From Pseudidiomarina taiwanensis (lineage in GTDB: Bacteria > Pseudomonadota > Gammaproteobacteria > Enterobacterales > Alteromonadaceae), in assembly GCF_003987435.1 (NCBI RefSeq), contig NZ_PIQG01000004.1, positions 62,001-126,000 on the forward strand: a stretch of 64,000 nt of DNA. The letters run 5' to 3'. Below, piece by piece: positions 34,564 to 45,482 of the stretch. The position numbers and the translations under genes were made by a program. The notes beneath the pieces are model-generated. The model had not been told where the DNA came from, did not search any database, and worked only from the letters and a program-made list of their open reading frames with translations. Position 1 is the stretch's first letter. Each line of letters opens with the position of its first letter.

Positions 34564-35368
34564 GCTCAGCTCTGAGCCGCTCTAACGTCTCGTTTAAATT
34601 AAGTTCCGCCCCATCAAGCCAAAGCTTAAAAGCAAACCCTGCTTGTCCGACTAACATTCCCAAGCCATCTGCGGTCATCTGAGTATATTGCCCTGCTTGC
34701 TCTAAAAATGGACTCGGTTTGGCACCGTACATCATGTCGTAAACCAATTCGGCGGCGTCCAAAACATCGGCTCCGAGCACAAGCTTATCACCACTCAAGC
34801 TGGCACTCGTAGCGTTCACGATCAGGTCATACTCGGGAGTGGCAGCAGGCGCCCATACTAACTGCGGCGATTGCCACAGTTGGACGAGTTGTTGCGCCCT
34901 TTCAGGGCTTCGATTGATCACCGTAATGGTCGTTACACCAGCATCCAGTAGCGGTTGAATCACGCCCCGGGCAGCCCCTCCGGCGCCCAGAAGCAGCACT
35001 CGCTTACCCGTTAGCTGACTCGCACCCAAAAGGCGTTGCAGATCCCACACCAAACCTAAGCCATCCGTGTTATCGCCCAGTAACTGGCCTGCCCCAAGAG
35101 GTACCAGAGTATTGACTGCGCCAGCTCGCTCCGCGCGCGCACTCACATGCGTGACCTGAGCGTAAGCATGCTGTTTGAAGGGGACCGTAACATTTGCCCC
35201 TCCGCCACCGGTACGGAAAAATTCAGCAACAGCACGGTTGAATTGAGCAGAAGATGTTAAACTGCGACTATACTGCAGGTTCACCCCTATTTGACGGCCA
35301 AAATCAGCGTGAATCAGGGGCGATAGACTATGCTCAATTGGATTTCCAAAAACGATAAATTGCATCAT
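34547..35368 (-). CDS. aroE: Shikimate dehydrogenase
   Basis: Reduces 3-dehydroshikimate to shikimate with NADPH in aromatic amino-acid synthesis. The roughly 273-residue protein has FGNPIEHSLSP (shikimate site), GGGANVTVPFKQ with the catalytic Lys, GAGGAARGVIQPLL (NADP site), VINRSPERAQ and NATSASLSGD. The ATG at 35368 (or 35365) fits the family N-terminus. That codon overlaps the ATG of the divergent globin gene, so no intergenic DNA separates them. Confidence 0.95.
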   Translation of the reverse strand: MMQFIVFGNPIEHSLSPLIHADFGRQIGVNLQYSRSLTSSAQFNRAVAEFFRTGGGGANVTVPFKQHAYAQVTHVSARAERAGAVNTLVPLGAGQLLGDNTDGLGLVWDLQRLLGASQLTGKRVLLLGAGGAARGVIQPLLDAGVTTITVINRSPERAQQLVQLWQSPQLVWAPAATPEYDLIVNATSASLSGDKLVLGADVLDAAELVYDMMYGAKPSPFLEQAGQYTQMTADGLGMLVGQAGFAFKLWLDGAELNLNETLERLRAELNRGT

Positions 35369-35783
35369 GTTCTCATTTCTCAAGCGCTCAAAGCGTTCCG
35401 CTGAACCCCCTACACTGTATCAGCAAATGGGCGGCGAGGCAGGCGTTCGAGCCATGGCTGAACGCTTTTATGACATTATGGAGTCCGACCCCAAGGTCAG
35501 CGCATTGTTAGCTCTTCACCCGCAACCACTCGGACCGATTCGCGAAAAGTTTTACGAATTTCTCAGTGGCTGGCTCGGCGGACCGCCCTTGTTTGAGCAG
35601 AAGTATGGCCATCCGCGCCTACGAGCTCGGCATCTGCCGTTTAAAATTGATATCAAAATGCGCGACCAATGGCTCTACTGCATGTATCAAGTGCTCGATG
35701 AACAAGTCTCAGACCCATTACTCAAAATGCAACTGCGGCAACGCTTTACCGCACTTGCCCATCATATGATCAATAGCGACTAG
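35367..35783 (+). CDS. Group II truncated haemoglobin
   Basis: A 138-residue 2-on-2 globin (trHbO type) with TLYQQMGGEAGVRAMAERFY, KFYEFLSGWLGGPPLFEQKYG and the proximal His in RARHLPF, followed by the conserved Trp in RDQWLYCMYQVL. These proteins bind O2 or NO and may act in oxygen delivery, NO or peroxide chemistry. The N-terminus has an extra basic segment (FLKRSKRSAEPP). Its ATG overlaps that of aroE on the other strand, so its promoter must lie within aroE. It is convergent with hemF, 1 bp between stops. Confidence 0.92.
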   Translation: MFSFLKRSKRSAEPPTLYQQMGGEAGVRAMAERFYDIMESDPKVSALLALHPQPLGPIREKFYEFLSGWLGGPPLFEQKYGHPRLRARHLPFKIDIKMRDQWLYCMYQVLDEQVSDPLLKMQLRQRFTALAHHMINSD

Positions 35784-35784
35784 G

Positions 35785-36717
35785 CTAATCGAGTTCGGTC
35801 AACCAGTCGCGCGGGCGCAAATAATCTTGATAAAGCTTGGCTTCCGGACTATCTGGTTCGGGTTCATAGCCATACTCCCAGCGCACCAACGGTGGCATCG
35901 ACATCAAAATCGATTCGGTTCGCCCTCCGGTCTGTAAACCAAATAAAGTGCCACGGTCCCAGACTAAGTTAAATTCAACGTAACGGCCGCGACGATAAAG
36001 CTGGAACTGGCGCTCTCGCTCGCCATACGGCGTATTTTTACGCCGCTCTATAATCGGTAAATAAGCCTCGAGGTACGCATCACCAACCGCGCGCATAATC
36101 GCAAAACTTTCTTCAAAACCACGGGCATTCAAATCATCAAAAAATAAGCCTCCAACGCCGCGGGTTTCGCCTCGATGTTTCAAATAAAAGTACTCGTCAC
36201 ACCAAGCCTTAAATTTTGGATAGAGCTCCTCACCAAAGGGATGCAAGCAATTTTTTGCGACTTGGTGCCAATGCTTAATATCATCATCAAATGGATAAAA
36301 TGGAGTCAGGTCAAAACCACCGCCAAACCACCACACTGGCTCTGCGTCTGGCTTTTCAGCGATAAAAAAGCGCACGTTTGCATGGCTGGTAGGGATATAT
36401 GGATTGCGCGGATGAATCACGAGCGAGACCCCGGTGGCATTGAAATTACGCCCAGCAAGTTCAGGCCGGTGAGCCGTTGCTGAAGCCGGCATTTGCTCGC
36501 CAAAAACATGCGAAAAACCAACGCCGCCCTGTTCAAGAATGGCACCATCACGCAAAATCCGTGACCGACCGCCACCACCGCCAGGTCGCTCCCAACTATC
36601 TTGTTGGAAGGCCTTGCCACCATCCGCTGCGCTTAATCCAGCACAAATCTTGTCTTGTAAATCTTGCAAATAGGTCGTTACGCGACCGAGCATATCGTGG
36701 TGCGCTGCACTGCTCAT
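35785..36717 (-). CDS. hemF: Oxygen-dependent coproporphyrinogen III oxidase
   Basis: Converts coproporphyrinogen III to protoporphyrinogen IX with O2 in haem synthesis. The 310-residue protein has [20 protein letters not shown], the conserved [15 protein letters not shown], and near the end [20 protein letters not shown] and [21 protein letters not shown] lies before the ATG. It is followed upstream by yrdD in the same direction with a 27-bp gap; the tsaC gene often found here is absent. Confidence 0.97.
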   Translation of the reverse strand: MSSAAHHDMLGRVTTYLQDLQDKICAGLSAADGGKAFQQDSWERPGGGGGRSRILRDGAILEQGGVGFSHVFGEQMPASATAHRPELAGRNFNATGVSLVIHPRNPYIPTSHANVRFFIAEKPDAEPVWWFGGGFDLTPFYPFDDDIKHWHQVAKNCLHPFGEELYPKFKAWCDEYFYLKHRGETRGVGGLFFDDLNARGFEESFAIMRAVGDAYLEAYLPIIERRKNTPYGERERQFQLYRRGRYVEFNLVWDRGTLFGLQTGGRTESILMSMPPLVRWEYGYEPEPDSPEAKLYQDYLRPRDWLTELD

Positions 36718-36744
36718 GATTCATCCTTTTCAGTGTGTATCGGA

Positions 36745-37140
36745 TTACTGATAGGCCGATTTGTAAGTACACCCTTCTTGGCTACAGACCAAGCGCTCAC
36801 CTCGCTGGGTGCGTTTTTTCAGTAAAATCGGAAACTGACATTCTGGGCATGATTGTGCCACAGGAGGCAAGGGAACGGAAAATTTACAGCTCGGATAATG
36901 GTCGCAAGCAAAGAAAGAATGGCCATAGCGGCTAGTTTTTTGCACCAACTTGCCTTGCTGACATTGCGGGCAAGTGACTTGCGTTTCGGGATCGAAATCA
37001 GCTGCAGTCATATAGTCGCAACGAGGGTAATCACTGCAGCCGACAAACAGACCGTAGCGCCCTTTTTTCAACTGCAAGTCTTTTCCACACTGGGGGCAAG
37101 GAACGCCCAGTGACTGTGGTTCAAAGTGCTCTGTGGTCAT
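36745..37140 (-). CDS. yrdD: Topoisomerase-type zinc-ribbon protein YrdD
   Basis: A 131-residue protein built of three zinc ribbons like those at the C-terminus of DNA topoisomerase I: CPQCGKDLQLKKGRYGLFVG, CPQCQQGKLVQKTSRYGHSF and CPECQFPILLKKRTQRGERL, each with a second Cys pair. It probably binds single-stranded nucleic acid; the exact role is unknown. Its start directly abuts the smg stop. The order dprA-smg-yrdD is conserved in gammaproteobacteria. Confidence 0.92.
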   Translation of the reverse strand: MTTEHFEPQSLGVPCPQCGKDLQLKKGRYGLFVGCSDYPRCDYMTAADFDPETQVTCPQCQQGKLVQKTSRYGHSFFACDHYPSCKFSVPLPPVAQSCPECQFPILLKKRTQRGERLVCSQEGCTYKSAYQ

Positions 37141-37614
37141 TTAATGTAGCAGACCCTCAGGCTCCTCGAATAACAAACCTTCCATTTGGTCGTAAGCGTC
37201 TTCATGGCCCGGAACATTGAACAGTACCATCAAAATCACCCACTTCAAATCATCGAGATTGAACTCTGGTGTATCAAGCTCCATGACCCGATCAATCACC
37301 ATCTCGCGAGTGGCGAAATCGAGCACACCGAGTTGCTCCAGATACATCATAAAACCTCGACATTCGGCGTCCAAACGGGCAACTTCTGCTGCCGTGAAAG
37401 CTCGTGTCGCACCTTGTGGAGAACGATTAAGATAGGCCTTTGCATCACTGTCTTTTAGATCTGCTAAACCTTCCAACCACGCGAGCGCCTTATGAATCTC
37501 TTGCTGATGGAAACCAGCTCGAGTTAACTCATCAGTTAGCTCATCGTGATTCACAACAACTTCCATATCGGAGTGAATGTAGTTCTCAAACAAGTACATG
37601 AGGATATCAAACAT
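37141..37614 (-). CDS. smg: Smg family protein (DUF494)
   Basis: A 157-residue protein of the Smg/DUF494 family, with [14 protein letters not shown] at the start, [19 protein letters not shown] in the middle and [19 protein letters not shown]-like C-terminus (here [20 protein letters not shown]). Function is not established. It sits between dprA (2 bp upstream) and yrdD (directly abutting), as in E. coli, and is surely in that operon. Confidence 0.95.
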   Translation of the reverse strand: MFDILMYLFENYIHSDMEVVVNHDELTDELTRAGFHQQEIHKALAWLEGLADLKDSDAKAYLNRSPQGATRAFTAAEVARLDAECRGFMMYLEQLGVLDFATREMVIDRVMELDTPEFNLDDLKWVILMVLFNVPGHEDAYDQMEGLLFEEPEGLLH

Positions 37615-37616
37615 CG

Positions 37617-38663
37617 TTAGCGCCTCCCCATTTTTATGTAGCCGCCAGTTACTGAAGTTACCTTCCCCTCAAGTTCAAGCAATACCAACTGCTCTGTTAT
37701 CGCTGCGACCGGCAATCCACTGCGTTTCACTATGGTATCGATTGAGGTAACTTCATAATCCACATTAGCCAACAAACCTACGTTTGCCAAGCTATCTATG
37801 GATTTATTTTTGTCTTCACCACAAGATATGGGGGTTGTTGGGGTTAAGTTCAACTCTGTCAGAATTTCTTTCACACAGGTGACCAAGCTCGCACCTTGTT
37901 GTAACAACTGCAAATTACCGGCAATACCCGCGTCCCAAATTGAACCTGGCAGACTAAACACGGTTTTATTCTGCTCCAAGGCAAAACGCGCGGTAATCAA
38001 GGAGCCACTGCGCTGCTTCGCCTCGATGACCAGTACCCCAAGCGCCAGCGCACTCAGTAAACGATTGCGGCGAGGGAAATGGTCACGCCGGGCACCAGTC
38101 CCTGGAATCCATTCACTGACAATCAGTCCCTGATCAATAATTTGCTCCTGCAGTCCTCGATGCCGCGGTGGATAGAATTGGTCAGGGCCTGTGCCAAGCA
38201 CGGCTAGGGTTGTGCCAACGTCAAGCGCAGCGCGATGTGCGGCTGCGTCAATCCCTTGCGCCAGGCCACTGCTCACCACCATACCTGCCTGTGCGAGCCC
38301 CTCGGCAAAATAGGCGGCATTGTGGCAACCAAGCGCTGACGCATTGCGACTGCCAACTAATGCGAGTTGCGGTTGGGTCAATAATTCCCTGTCACCTTGG
38401 ATAAAAAGAACTGGGGGTGGTCGATCGATTTGCTGTAATGCAGGGGGGTATTCAGGGTCAAGAAAATCGACAACTTTCGCAGCTGGGTGTCGCAACCACT
38501 GCTGCGCCTGATGCAAATGTATGGGCCGGTATGCAGACAGGCGATGACTTTCGGCCAGCGCATGTTCAATCGCTTGATGGCTCGAAAGCTGCAATAAGTG
38601 CTGTTGTAATTTTGCCGGAGCAGTCGCCATCCTTAGCTGTAGCTCCAAAGTGGCAGCATCCAT
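37617..38663 (-). CDS. dprA: DNA-processing protein DprA
   Basis: Loads RecA on incoming single-stranded DNA during natural transformation. The 348-residue protein has the Rossmann-fold core with [60 protein letters not shown] and [20 protein letters not shown], an N-terminal helical region and a C-terminal winged-helix-like domain. GGAGG precedes the ATG. It is the first clear member of the dprA-smg-yrdD-hemF run, following the LysM gene by 18 bp. Confidence 0.96.
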   Translation of the reverse strand: MDAATLELQLRMATAPAKLQQHLLQLSSHQAIEHALAESHRLSAYRPIHLHQAQQWLRHPAAKVVDFLDPEYPPALQQIDRPPPVLFIQGDRELLTQPQLALVGSRNASALGCHNAAYFAEGLAQAGMVVSSGLAQGIDAAAHRAALDVGTTLAVLGTGPDQFYPPRHRGLQEQIIDQGLIVSEWIPGTGARRDHFPRRNRLLSALALGVLVIEAKQRSGSLITARFALEQNKTVFSLPGSIWDAGIAGNLQLLQQGASLVTCVKEILTELNLTPTTPISCGEDKNKSIDSLANVGLLANVDYEVTSIDTIVKRSGLPVAAITEQLVLLELEGKVTSVTGGYIKMGRR

Positions 38664-38681
38664 GCTGCACCTCCATAAGGT

Positions 38682-39782
38682 TTACCATTTTACAGGAACG
38701 AAATAATCTCCAATGCTAAGCCATTCGCGGGAACGTAACACAACCGCAAAACTGGTATCCTGTTGCACCGCAATGACCATCATTTCAGCGGTTGTTGCAG
38801 GCGGTAGCTGCGTGGTTTCGCGCCACAGTCGACTGAGGTCATCAGTGGGATGGTAACGATTCACCGCCCGTGGCTTCGCTTCATCGCGGAAGACTTCAAG
38901 TCCTAGCCGCAGCGCACGATACATTTGCCCTTGTTGCACGCCATCACGACTGCCGCGATCAAGCACCACGATATCATACATCCCTTGCTCACGGCGCTCG
39001 TTCAGGGCCGCGACAATATAGCCATCTAGGTCCGCGCCAGGGGTTGCCATAAGCATCTCTGGAAGCGGGCTTTGCTGAACCGGCAAGACCACATCGCCGC
39101 GCCGAATCTCTCGCTTTGGAGAGCTGACCTCTCCTTCAAATAATTGCTCGCTTTGTTGCAGCGTGACCGCCACATCGCCTACATGACGCAGCAAGGCACC
39201 CTGCTCTAACGCAGCAGTTGGCGAGAAAATTTGATAGCGCTCACCGACCTGCACCTTGCCCTCAATAAACACTGGGGTCATGCCATTGATCCGTGGCGCA
39301 CCGCGGTTATCCCCCAAAATCACTGGAGCTGCCGCAATTGCTTCAGCAGTGAGCGCCACATGATGGGTCAAAAATGGCGCCAAAGCGTCATAAGGAAACA
39401 TCTTCAGCGGGTCTGGCTTCAACGCCACGGCTCCCTCTGGCAGCAGCGTTCTTTGAGCTTTCCGGGTCAATTGCGGGCGCCCGTCGCGCCAAACCAAGTA
39501 CAAGCGATCGCCCGGATAAATCAAATGTGGATTAGCAATGGTTTCATTCACCCGCCACAATTCTGGCCACAGCCACGGATCGTTTAAAAATAATGCGGAA
39601 ATATCCCACAAGGTATCGCCTTTTTTCACAACATATTCGGTCGGGGCGCCTTCTTTAAGACGGATAATATCACCCCGTTGCTGCGCTGCAGTCGTCTCGG
39701 TGAAAGCATAAGCTGGCTGCGCCAACGCAGTTGCTGCGAGAAAACCGATCGCGGCAATCGCCGAAAATCGCCAACTGGCCAT
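38682..39782 (-). CDS. Exported LysM-domain protein
   Basis: A 366-residue protein with a signal peptide (ending QPAYA) and one LysM peptidoglycan-binding domain at about 45-95 (YVVKKGDTLWDISALFLNDP, then ANPHLIYPGDRLYLV). The remaining 270 residues form a domain seen in gammaproteobacterial LysM proteins encoded next to dprA; its role is unknown, but binding to the cell wall is clear. I chose the ATG at 39782, with GGAG 6 nt upstream, over an ATG at 39794. It diverges from def, a conserved arrangement. Confidence 0.92.
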   Translation of the reverse strand: MASWRFSAIAAIGFLAATALAQPAYAFTETTAAQQRGDIIRLKEGAPTEYVVKKGDTLWDISALFLNDPWLWPELWRVNETIANPHLIYPGDRLYLVWRDGRPQLTRKAQRTLLPEGAVALKPDPLKMFPYDALAPFLTHHVALTAEAIAAAPVILGDNRGAPRINGMTPVFIEGKVQVGERYQIFSPTAALEQGALLRHVGDVAVTLQQSEQLFEGEVSSPKREIRRGDVVLPVQQSPLPEMLMATPGADLDGYIVAALNERREQGMYDIVVLDRGSRDGVQQGQMYRALRLGLEVFRDEAKPRAVNRYHPTDDLSRLWRETTQLPPATTAEMMVIAVQQDTSFAVVLRSREWLSIGDYFVPVKW

Positions 39783-39863
39783 AGTTCGCTCCATTGTAAA
39801 ACGATGTTTTCATCCCCAAATTACGTTAAAATCAATCAAGATGAAGCCAACGAATGATAGGTT

Positions 39864-40373
39864 ATGACTAAATTAACAATTTTAAGATACCCTGACGAGC
39901 GCTTACGCACAGTTGCCGAGCCAATCGCTGAAGTCGATGATGCAATTAGCGCACAGATCGACGATATGTTCGAAACCATGTACGAATCCAATGGTGTCGG
40001 CCTTGCCGCAACGCAGGTGAATTTCCATAAGCGTTTGTTCGTTGCTGACTGTAGCGAGGATCAGAACGAACCGTTGGTGTTTATTAACCCAGAGATTATC
40101 GAAACTGACGGTCATTTCACTAATGAAGAGGGGTGTTTGTCCTTCCCTGGTGTTTACGCCAAGGTCGAACGCGCTGGCACGGTCACAGTTAAAGCCCTTG
40201 ATCGTAACGGTGAGTCTTTTACCAAAACCGCAGATGGCTTATTAGCCATTTGTATTCAGCATGAAATCGATCATTTAAACGGGAAATTGTTCGTTGATTA
40301 TCTTTCTAAGCTTAAACAGGATCGAATCCGCAAAAAGCTTGAGAAAGAAGCCCGCTTAATGGCTGGCAGCTAA
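39864..40373 (+). CDS. def: Peptide deformylase
   Basis: Removes the formyl group from the N-terminal Met of new proteins. The 169-residue metalloenzyme has motif 1 [10 protein letters not shown], motif 2 [10 protein letters not shown] (metal Cys) and motif 3 [17 protein letters not shown] (HExxH). First gene of def-fmt-rsmB-trkA; it overlaps fmt by one base (TAATG). Confidence 0.98.
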   Translation: MTKLTILRYPDERLRTVAEPIAEVDDAISAQIDDMFETMYESNGVGLAATQVNFHKRLFVADCSEDQNEPLVFINPEIIETDGHFTNEEGCLSFPGVYAKVERAGTVTVKALDRNGESFTKTADGLLAICIQHEIDHLNGKLFVDYLSKLKQDRIRKKLEKEARLMAGS

Positions 40374-41332
40374 TGCTTCGAGTTGTCTTCGCCGGCACTC
40401 CCGAGTTCGCAGCAGAGCATCTTAGGGCTCTGCTTGCGCATCCACAAATTGATGTGGTTGCGGCCTACACTCAACCTGACCGACCTGCCGGTCGCGGCAA
40501 AAAGCTGCAACCAAGCGCTGTAAAAGTATTGGCTCTTGAGGCCGGCATTCCAGTAGAACAACCGGCGTCTTTGCGCACAGCAGAGGCACAACAGCAGCTC
40601 GCCGCATACAATGCTGATGTCATGGTGGTTGTCGCCTATGGTCTGATCTTACCCGAAGCAGTGCTTGATACGCCCCGCTATGGCTGTATCAATGTCCATG
40701 GCTCTTTATTGCCACGCTGGCGCGGTGCAGCACCGATTCAACGCGCCATTTGGGCCGGTGATGACTATTCGGGGGTCGCCATTATGCAAATGGAAGCCGG
40801 GTTAGATACGGGTCCTATTTTGGCGAGTGAGCGGTTACCGATTGAAGCGACGGATACGTCGGCGTCGCTGTACCACAAACTCGCGGTATTAGGCCCACAA
40901 GCGCTGATCACTAGCCTACTCAACTTGCCAGAACTGCAAGCACAAGCGAAGCCACAAGATGATCAAGCGGCAACCTATGCAGAAAAGTTAAGTAAAGCTG
41001 AAGCCCAGCTTGATTGGCAGCAGTCTGCCGAAACGCTAGAGCGCTGGATTCGCGCTTTTAACCCGTGGCCGATTTGTTGGTTAGTCGGTGCCGATGGGGC
41101 AATGATTAAAGTGTGGCAGGCGGATATCGTTGCAGGTCAAAAGTCCGCCATTGCCGGTCAAATTCTCAGTGTCGACAAACATGGCATCGTCATCCAAACG
41201 ACTGACGCGGCGCTGCGTTTACTCAGTTTACAGCCGGCCGGGAAGAAGCCTATGGCTGTCGCAGATTTCTTAAATGGCCGCAGCGATGTCTTTCCACTCG
41301 GTCAAATACTTAGCAACGAGCGTATTTCATGA
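40373..41332 (+). CDS. fmt: Methionyl-tRNA formyltransferase
   Basis: Formylates initiator Met-tRNA with 10-formyl-THF. The 319-residue protein has [12 protein letters not shown] at the start, the catalytic [20 protein letters not shown] segment and AGLDTGPIL, then a C-terminal OB-fold-like domain with FNPWPICWL for tRNA binding. It overlaps def and rsmB by 1 and 4 nt, so the set is tightly coupled. Confidence 0.98.
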   Translation: MLRVVFAGTPEFAAEHLRALLAHPQIDVVAAYTQPDRPAGRGKKLQPSAVKVLALEAGIPVEQPASLRTAEAQQQLAAYNADVMVVVAYGLILPEAVLDTPRYGCINVHGSLLPRWRGAAPIQRAIWAGDDYSGVAIMQMEAGLDTGPILASERLPIEATDTSASLYHKLAVLGPQALITSLLNLPELQAQAKPQDDQAATYAEKLSKAEAQLDWQQSAETLERWIRAFNPWPICWLVGADGAMIKVWQADIVAGQKSAIAGQILSVDKHGIVIQTTDAALRLLSLQPAGKKPMAVADFLNGRSDVFPLGQILSNERIS

Positions 41333-42633
41333 GCGGTGTCGCATCACGTTTAACTGCCGTACAAACCTTGCATGACATTTTGCAAAAAGGCCGCTCGTTC
41401 AGCCAAACCTTCCCTCATTACAGTCAACACCTTGAGCCGCGCGATCGTGCCTTGGCGCAGCAGATCTGCTTTGGCGTATTGCGTGAACTACCAAGCCTCA
41501 ATTGGCTCTTGCAACAGTTATTGCAAAAGCCTCTCAAAGGCAACAAGAGTATTTTGCATGAAGTTTTGTTAGTGGGCGCTTACCAACTGGTGAGCATGAA
41601 TATGGCCGAACACGGCAGTGTGTCTGCGACTGTTGAAGTGAGCAAAAAGCTTGGCCATAAAGCTCTCAGTGGTGTCATCAACGGAGTACTCCGTAATTTA
41701 CTGCGACAACAAGCGCAATTGCAGCAAAAGCTCGTCCAGGCACAAGCGCAAGATCGCACGCTGCAAAGCAACCATCCGCGTTGGCTAGTCGAACGAATTG
41801 AAGCCGCCTACCCGCAGCAAGCTCAACAAATTCTTAGTGCCAATCATCAGCATCCGCCGCTGTGGCTGCGCGTGAACCGACAGCATCCGGCCGCGGCTGA
41901 TTATCCTCAACGGCTGCACAATTTAGACATTGGCTTTAGTCGCAGTGAACAATTGCCGTCCGCGCTTAAACTCGACAAGCCAATGGATGTTACCCAGTTA
42001 CCCGATTTCGCAACGGGCGCTGTCTCGGTGCAAGATATTGCCGCCCAACATGCGGCTTTTTTACTGGCTGCGCAGGCACATGAGCAGGTGCTCGATTGTT
42101 GCGCCGCACCCGGAGGCAAGACCGCTCACCTCCTTGAGCAAACACCAGGAGTTCAGGTCACAGCCGTCGAAGCTGACCCGAAACGAGCAGAGCGGATTGG
42201 AGAAAACCTTGATCGCCTTGGTCTGACAGCAAGGCTCAAAGTTGCCGATGCGCGCGATCTTGAACAATGGTGGGATGGTCAACAATTCGACCGAATTTTA
42301 CTCGATGCACCCTGCTCGGCCACCGGCGTGATTCGCCGCCACCCGGATATTAAATGGCTCCGTCGTGCCACTGATATTGCTGAGCTGGCCAGCCTTCAGG
42401 CAAGTATTCTTGACGCGCTTTGGCCAACCTTAAAGCCTGGTGGACGCCTACTTTATGCAACCTGTTCTATACTGCCTGAAGAAAATTCCGAGCAGATCCA
42501 AGCATTTGTTGCACGTCACTCGGATGCAATACGGCTTGCCACAAGCCCCTCTGGAGGCATAGACTGGCAATGGTTACCGGATGATTATGACGGTGACGGC
42601 TTCTATTACGCACTATTGGAAAAACAGGCATGA
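41329..42633 (+). CDS. rsmB: 16S rRNA (cytosine-967-C5) methyltransferase
   Basis: Methylates C967 of 16S rRNA using SAM. The 434-residue protein has an N-terminal NusB-like RNA-binding domain (to about 145) and a methyltransferase domain with [15 protein letters not shown] (SAM site), [19 protein letters not shown] with the release Cys, and [15 protein letters not shown] with the catalytic Cys. It overlaps fmt and trkA by 4 nt each (ATGA). Confidence 0.97.
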   Translation: MSGVASRLTAVQTLHDILQKGRSFSQTFPHYSQHLEPRDRALAQQICFGVLRELPSLNWLLQQLLQKPLKGNKSILHEVLLVGAYQLVSMNMAEHGSVSATVEVSKKLGHKALSGVINGVLRNLLRQQAQLQQKLVQAQAQDRTLQSNHPRWLVERIEAAYPQQAQQILSANHQHPPLWLRVNRQHPAAADYPQRLHNLDIGFSRSEQLPSALKLDKPMDVTQLPDFATGAVSVQDIAAQHAAFLLAAQAHEQVLDCCAAPGGKTAHLLEQTPGVQVTAVEADPKRAERIGENLDRLGLTARLKVADARDLEQWWDGQQFDRILLDAPCSATGVIRRHPDIKWLRRATDIAELASLQASILDALWPTLKPGGRLLYATCSILPEENSEQIQAFVARHSDAIRLATSPSGGIDWQWLPDDYDGDGFYYALLEKQA

Positions 42634-44012
42634 AAATCATCATCCTAGGTGGCGGCCAGGTCGGTCGGACCCTCGCTGAAAACTTAGTCGGCGAAGACAA
42701 CGACATTACTGTGGTTGATCACGATCCAAACCTGCTAGAACAATTATCATCTAACCATGATATCCGCACCATTTGTGGCCATGCCAGCCACCCGCGGATT
42801 CTGCGTGATGCCGGTTGTGCTGATGCCGATATGCTGGTCGCCGTAACGCCAAGTGATGAGACCAATATGCTGGCCTGCCAGATTGCTTACTCGCTTTATA
42901 AAACACCCAAGCGTATTGCTCGTATTCGTTCGCAAGAATACGTCGATTTCAAAGATGAATTATTCCATAACGACGATATGCCGGTTGAACATATCATTTC
43001 GCCAGAGCAAAAAGTCACCCATTACATCAAGCGCTTAGTGGATTATCCCGGGGCGCTGCAAGTCATGGAGTTTGCCGGTGGCCGAGCCAGTCTGGTTGCA
43101 GTGAAAGCCTATTATGGCGGTAAACTCGTTGGCCATGCGATTAGCTCGCTGAAAGACCATATGCCGAATATCGAAACGCGGGTGGCGGCGATTTTCCGTA
43201 AAGGGCAAGCCATCAAGCCCATGGGGACCACCATTATTGAAGCGGGCGATGAAGTCTTCTTTATTACCGATACGCGTAATGTGCGCATCGTAATGGAAGA
43301 GATGCAAAAACTCGAACATCAATATCGGCGGGTTATGATCGCTGGTGGCGGTAACATTGGCGCGGGTCTTGCCGCCATGTTAGAAGAAAATCATCACGTC
43401 AAAATTATCGAGCGCAGTCGCGAGCGCTGCGATTTAATCAGCCAAACCTTGCAGCATACCTATGTGCTCGAAGGGGATATTACCGACGCTCGCTTGCTTA
43501 GCGATGAGCACATCGAAGATATCGATGTGTTTATTGCGCTGACGGATGATGATGAAGCCAACATTATGTCTGCAATGTTAGCCAAGCGCATGGGCGCGAA
43601 GAAAACCATGGTACTGATTCAGCGCCAGCATTATATTGACCTAGTCGAAGACAGTACCATCAATATTGATATTGCGATCTCACCCCAACGTGCCACTGTA
43701 TCGGCGTTATTATCCATGGTGCGGCGTGGTGATATTGTTAATGCGTATTCACTCCGGCGCGGCGCCGCCGAAGCGATTGAAGCGATTGCCCATGGCGATG
43801 AAAACACCTCAAAAGTGATTGGCAAAGCCATCAACGAAATCAAACTTCCACCCGGAACGACCATTGGCGCTATTGTTCGCGGTCACGAAGTCGTGATCGC
43901 CCATGATGACACCATCATTCATGCCGATGACCATGTCATTTTATTCTTAGTGGATAAAAAATATGTGCGCGAAGTCGAGCGCCTGTTCCAGCCAAGCGCC
44001 CTATTCTTCTAA
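42630..44012 (+). CDS. trkA: Trk potassium uptake regulatory subunit TrkA
   Basis: Cytoplasmic NAD(H)-binding gate of the Trk K+ channel. The 460-residue protein has two RCK units, each with a Rossmann dinucleotide site ([16 protein letters not shown] and [16 protein letters not shown]) and a TrkA-C domain. It pairs with the TrkH subunit encoded convergently just downstream. It is the last gene of the def operon, with a small GCGCT/AGCGC repeat between it and trkH. Confidence 0.97.
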   Translation: MKIIILGGGQVGRTLAENLVGEDNDITVVDHDPNLLEQLSSNHDIRTICGHASHPRILRDAGCADADMLVAVTPSDETNMLACQIAYSLYKTPKRIARIRSQEYVDFKDELFHNDDMPVEHIISPEQKVTHYIKRLVDYPGALQVMEFAGGRASLVAVKAYYGGKLVGHAISSLKDHMPNIETRVAAIFRKGQAIKPMGTTIIEAGDEVFFITDTRNVRIVMEEMQKLEHQYRRVMIAGGGNIGAGLAAMLEENHHVKIIERSRERCDLISQTLQHTYVLEGDITDARLLSDEHIEDIDVFIALTDDDEANIMSAMLAKRMGAKKTMVLIQRQHYIDLVEDSTINIDIAISPQRATVSALLSMVRRGDIVNAYSLRRGAAEAIEAIAHGDENTSKVIGKAINEIKLPPGTTIGAIVRGHEVVIAHDDTIIHADDHVILFLVDKKYVREVERLFQPSALFF

Positions 44013-44030
44013 AGCCGATCTAAAGCGCTG

Positions 44031-45482
44031 TTAAGAGCGCCAGAAGGTCGGGGTAAGCAGGACTAAAATAGTAAAGACTTCGAGTCGGCCAAATAACATG
44101 GCAATCACCAACAGCCATTTTGCCATATCAGGAATATCAGAATAGTTTGCAGCCACTTCACCTAAGCCCGGACCTAAGTTGTTCAAACAAGCCGCAGTGG
44201 CAGAAAATGCGGTGATATTATCGACCCCAGTCGCCAACACTCCCAGCATGATGACAACGAAGACCAGCGCATAAGCAGCGAAAAATCCCCATACCGCATC
44301 AACGACCCGGGCCGGCAGCACCCGGTTACCGAGCTTGACCGAAAATACACCAGATGGATGCACCAACCGGTGTAATTCCCGCATCCCTTGGCGATACAGC
44401 AACACCACTCGCACAACTTTCAAACCACCCGCGGTTGAACTCGCACAGCCCCCGATAAAACTGGCAAAAATCAGTAAGATCGGTAAAAACAGGGGCCACG
44501 AGGCAAAGTCAGTGGTGGCAAAACCGGCTGTGGTGCTTATCGAGACGGCTTGGAACATTGCCTGATTGAAGGCAGTCCCGGTATCGTCAAATAGATCGTT
44601 GGTCAGCACCGTGGCAAACACCACCAGAATCAAAACGGCCTGAATTAAAATAAATGCCCGCGCCTCGGGTTCATCTAAATAGCTGCGCAGCGAACGACCG
44701 GTAATCGCAGCATAATGTACGGCAAAGTTTAAGGAGCTCAGTAATAAGAACACCACGCAAATCGTGTTAATGGTGCTGCTGTCGAAGTAGCCCAAACTGG
44801 CGTCATGGGTACTAAACCCACCCACTGCAATGGTCGAAAAGGCATGGCTAATCGCATCAAAACCGCTCATCCCAGCTAAGTAGTAAGCAATTGCACAAAC
44901 GGCAGTAAGCATGACATAGATGTACCAGAGATGTTTTGCCGTGTCGGCAATCCGTGGGGTCATCTTGGCATCTTTCAGCGGCCCAGGAATCTCAGCTCGA
45001 TAGAGCTGCATCCCGCCGATCCCAAGCATCGGTAGAATCGCTACGGCTAGTACGATAATCCCCATCCCACCGAGCCACTGCAATTGCTGCCGATAAAACA
45101 AAATACTATGCGGTAGGCTATCGATACCGTGTAAAACCGTCGCGCCCGTGGTGGTCAAGCCAGAGAAGGATTCAAACACCGCATCAGTGACTGACAGAGG
45201 TAATTGCTCGGTGAATAAGAAAGGTAGCACCCCGACCGACCCCAATACCGTCCAGAATAGAACCGTCAGCAAAAATCCATCGCGGGCTTTTAAATCTGAG
45301 CGATCGTGTCGATTTGGATACCAGACCACGAAGCCGATCACCAAAGACACGGCAAACGCCAGCATAAAGGCCACACCACCGCCATCGGCATAGATCAAGG
45401 CGACCAATGCTGGCGGCAGCAAAGTGACACTAAACAAGCAAATTAATAGACCAAGTATTCTTAGAATGCCGCGGAAGCGCAC
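44031..45482 (-). CDS. trkH: Trk potassium uptake channel subunit TrkH
   Basis: Membrane pore of the Trk K+ system, 483 residues with the usual ten or so helices in four M1-P-M2 repeats. The filter segments appear as SGLTTTGATV, TIAVGGFSTHD, STTAGFATTDF and ATAACLNNLGPG. It works with TrkA, encoded just past its 3' end on the opposite strand. Its start lies 22 nt inside the end of yigZ, so the yigZ-trkH pair is co-transcribed. Confidence 0.96.
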   Translation of the reverse strand: MRFRGILRILGLLICLFSVTLLPPALVALIYADGGGVAFMLAFAVSLVIGFVVWYPNRHDRSDLKARDGFLLTVLFWTVLGSVGVLPFLFTEQLPLSVTDAVFESFSGLTTTGATVLHGIDSLPHSILFYRQQLQWLGGMGIIVLAVAILPMLGIGGMQLYRAEIPGPLKDAKMTPRIADTAKHLWYIYVMLTAVCAIAYYLAGMSGFDAISHAFSTIAVGGFSTHDASLGYFDSSTINTICVVFLLLSSLNFAVHYAAITGRSLRSYLDEPEARAFILIQAVLILVVFATVLTNDLFDDTGTAFNQAMFQAVSISTTAGFATTDFASWPLFLPILLIFASFIGGCASSTAGGLKVVRVVLLYRQGMRELHRLVHPSGVFSVKLGNRVLPARVVDAVWGFFAAYALVFVVIMLGVLATGVDNITAFSATAACLNNLGPGLGEVAANYSDIPDMAKWLLVIAMLFGRLEVFTILVLLTPTFWRS

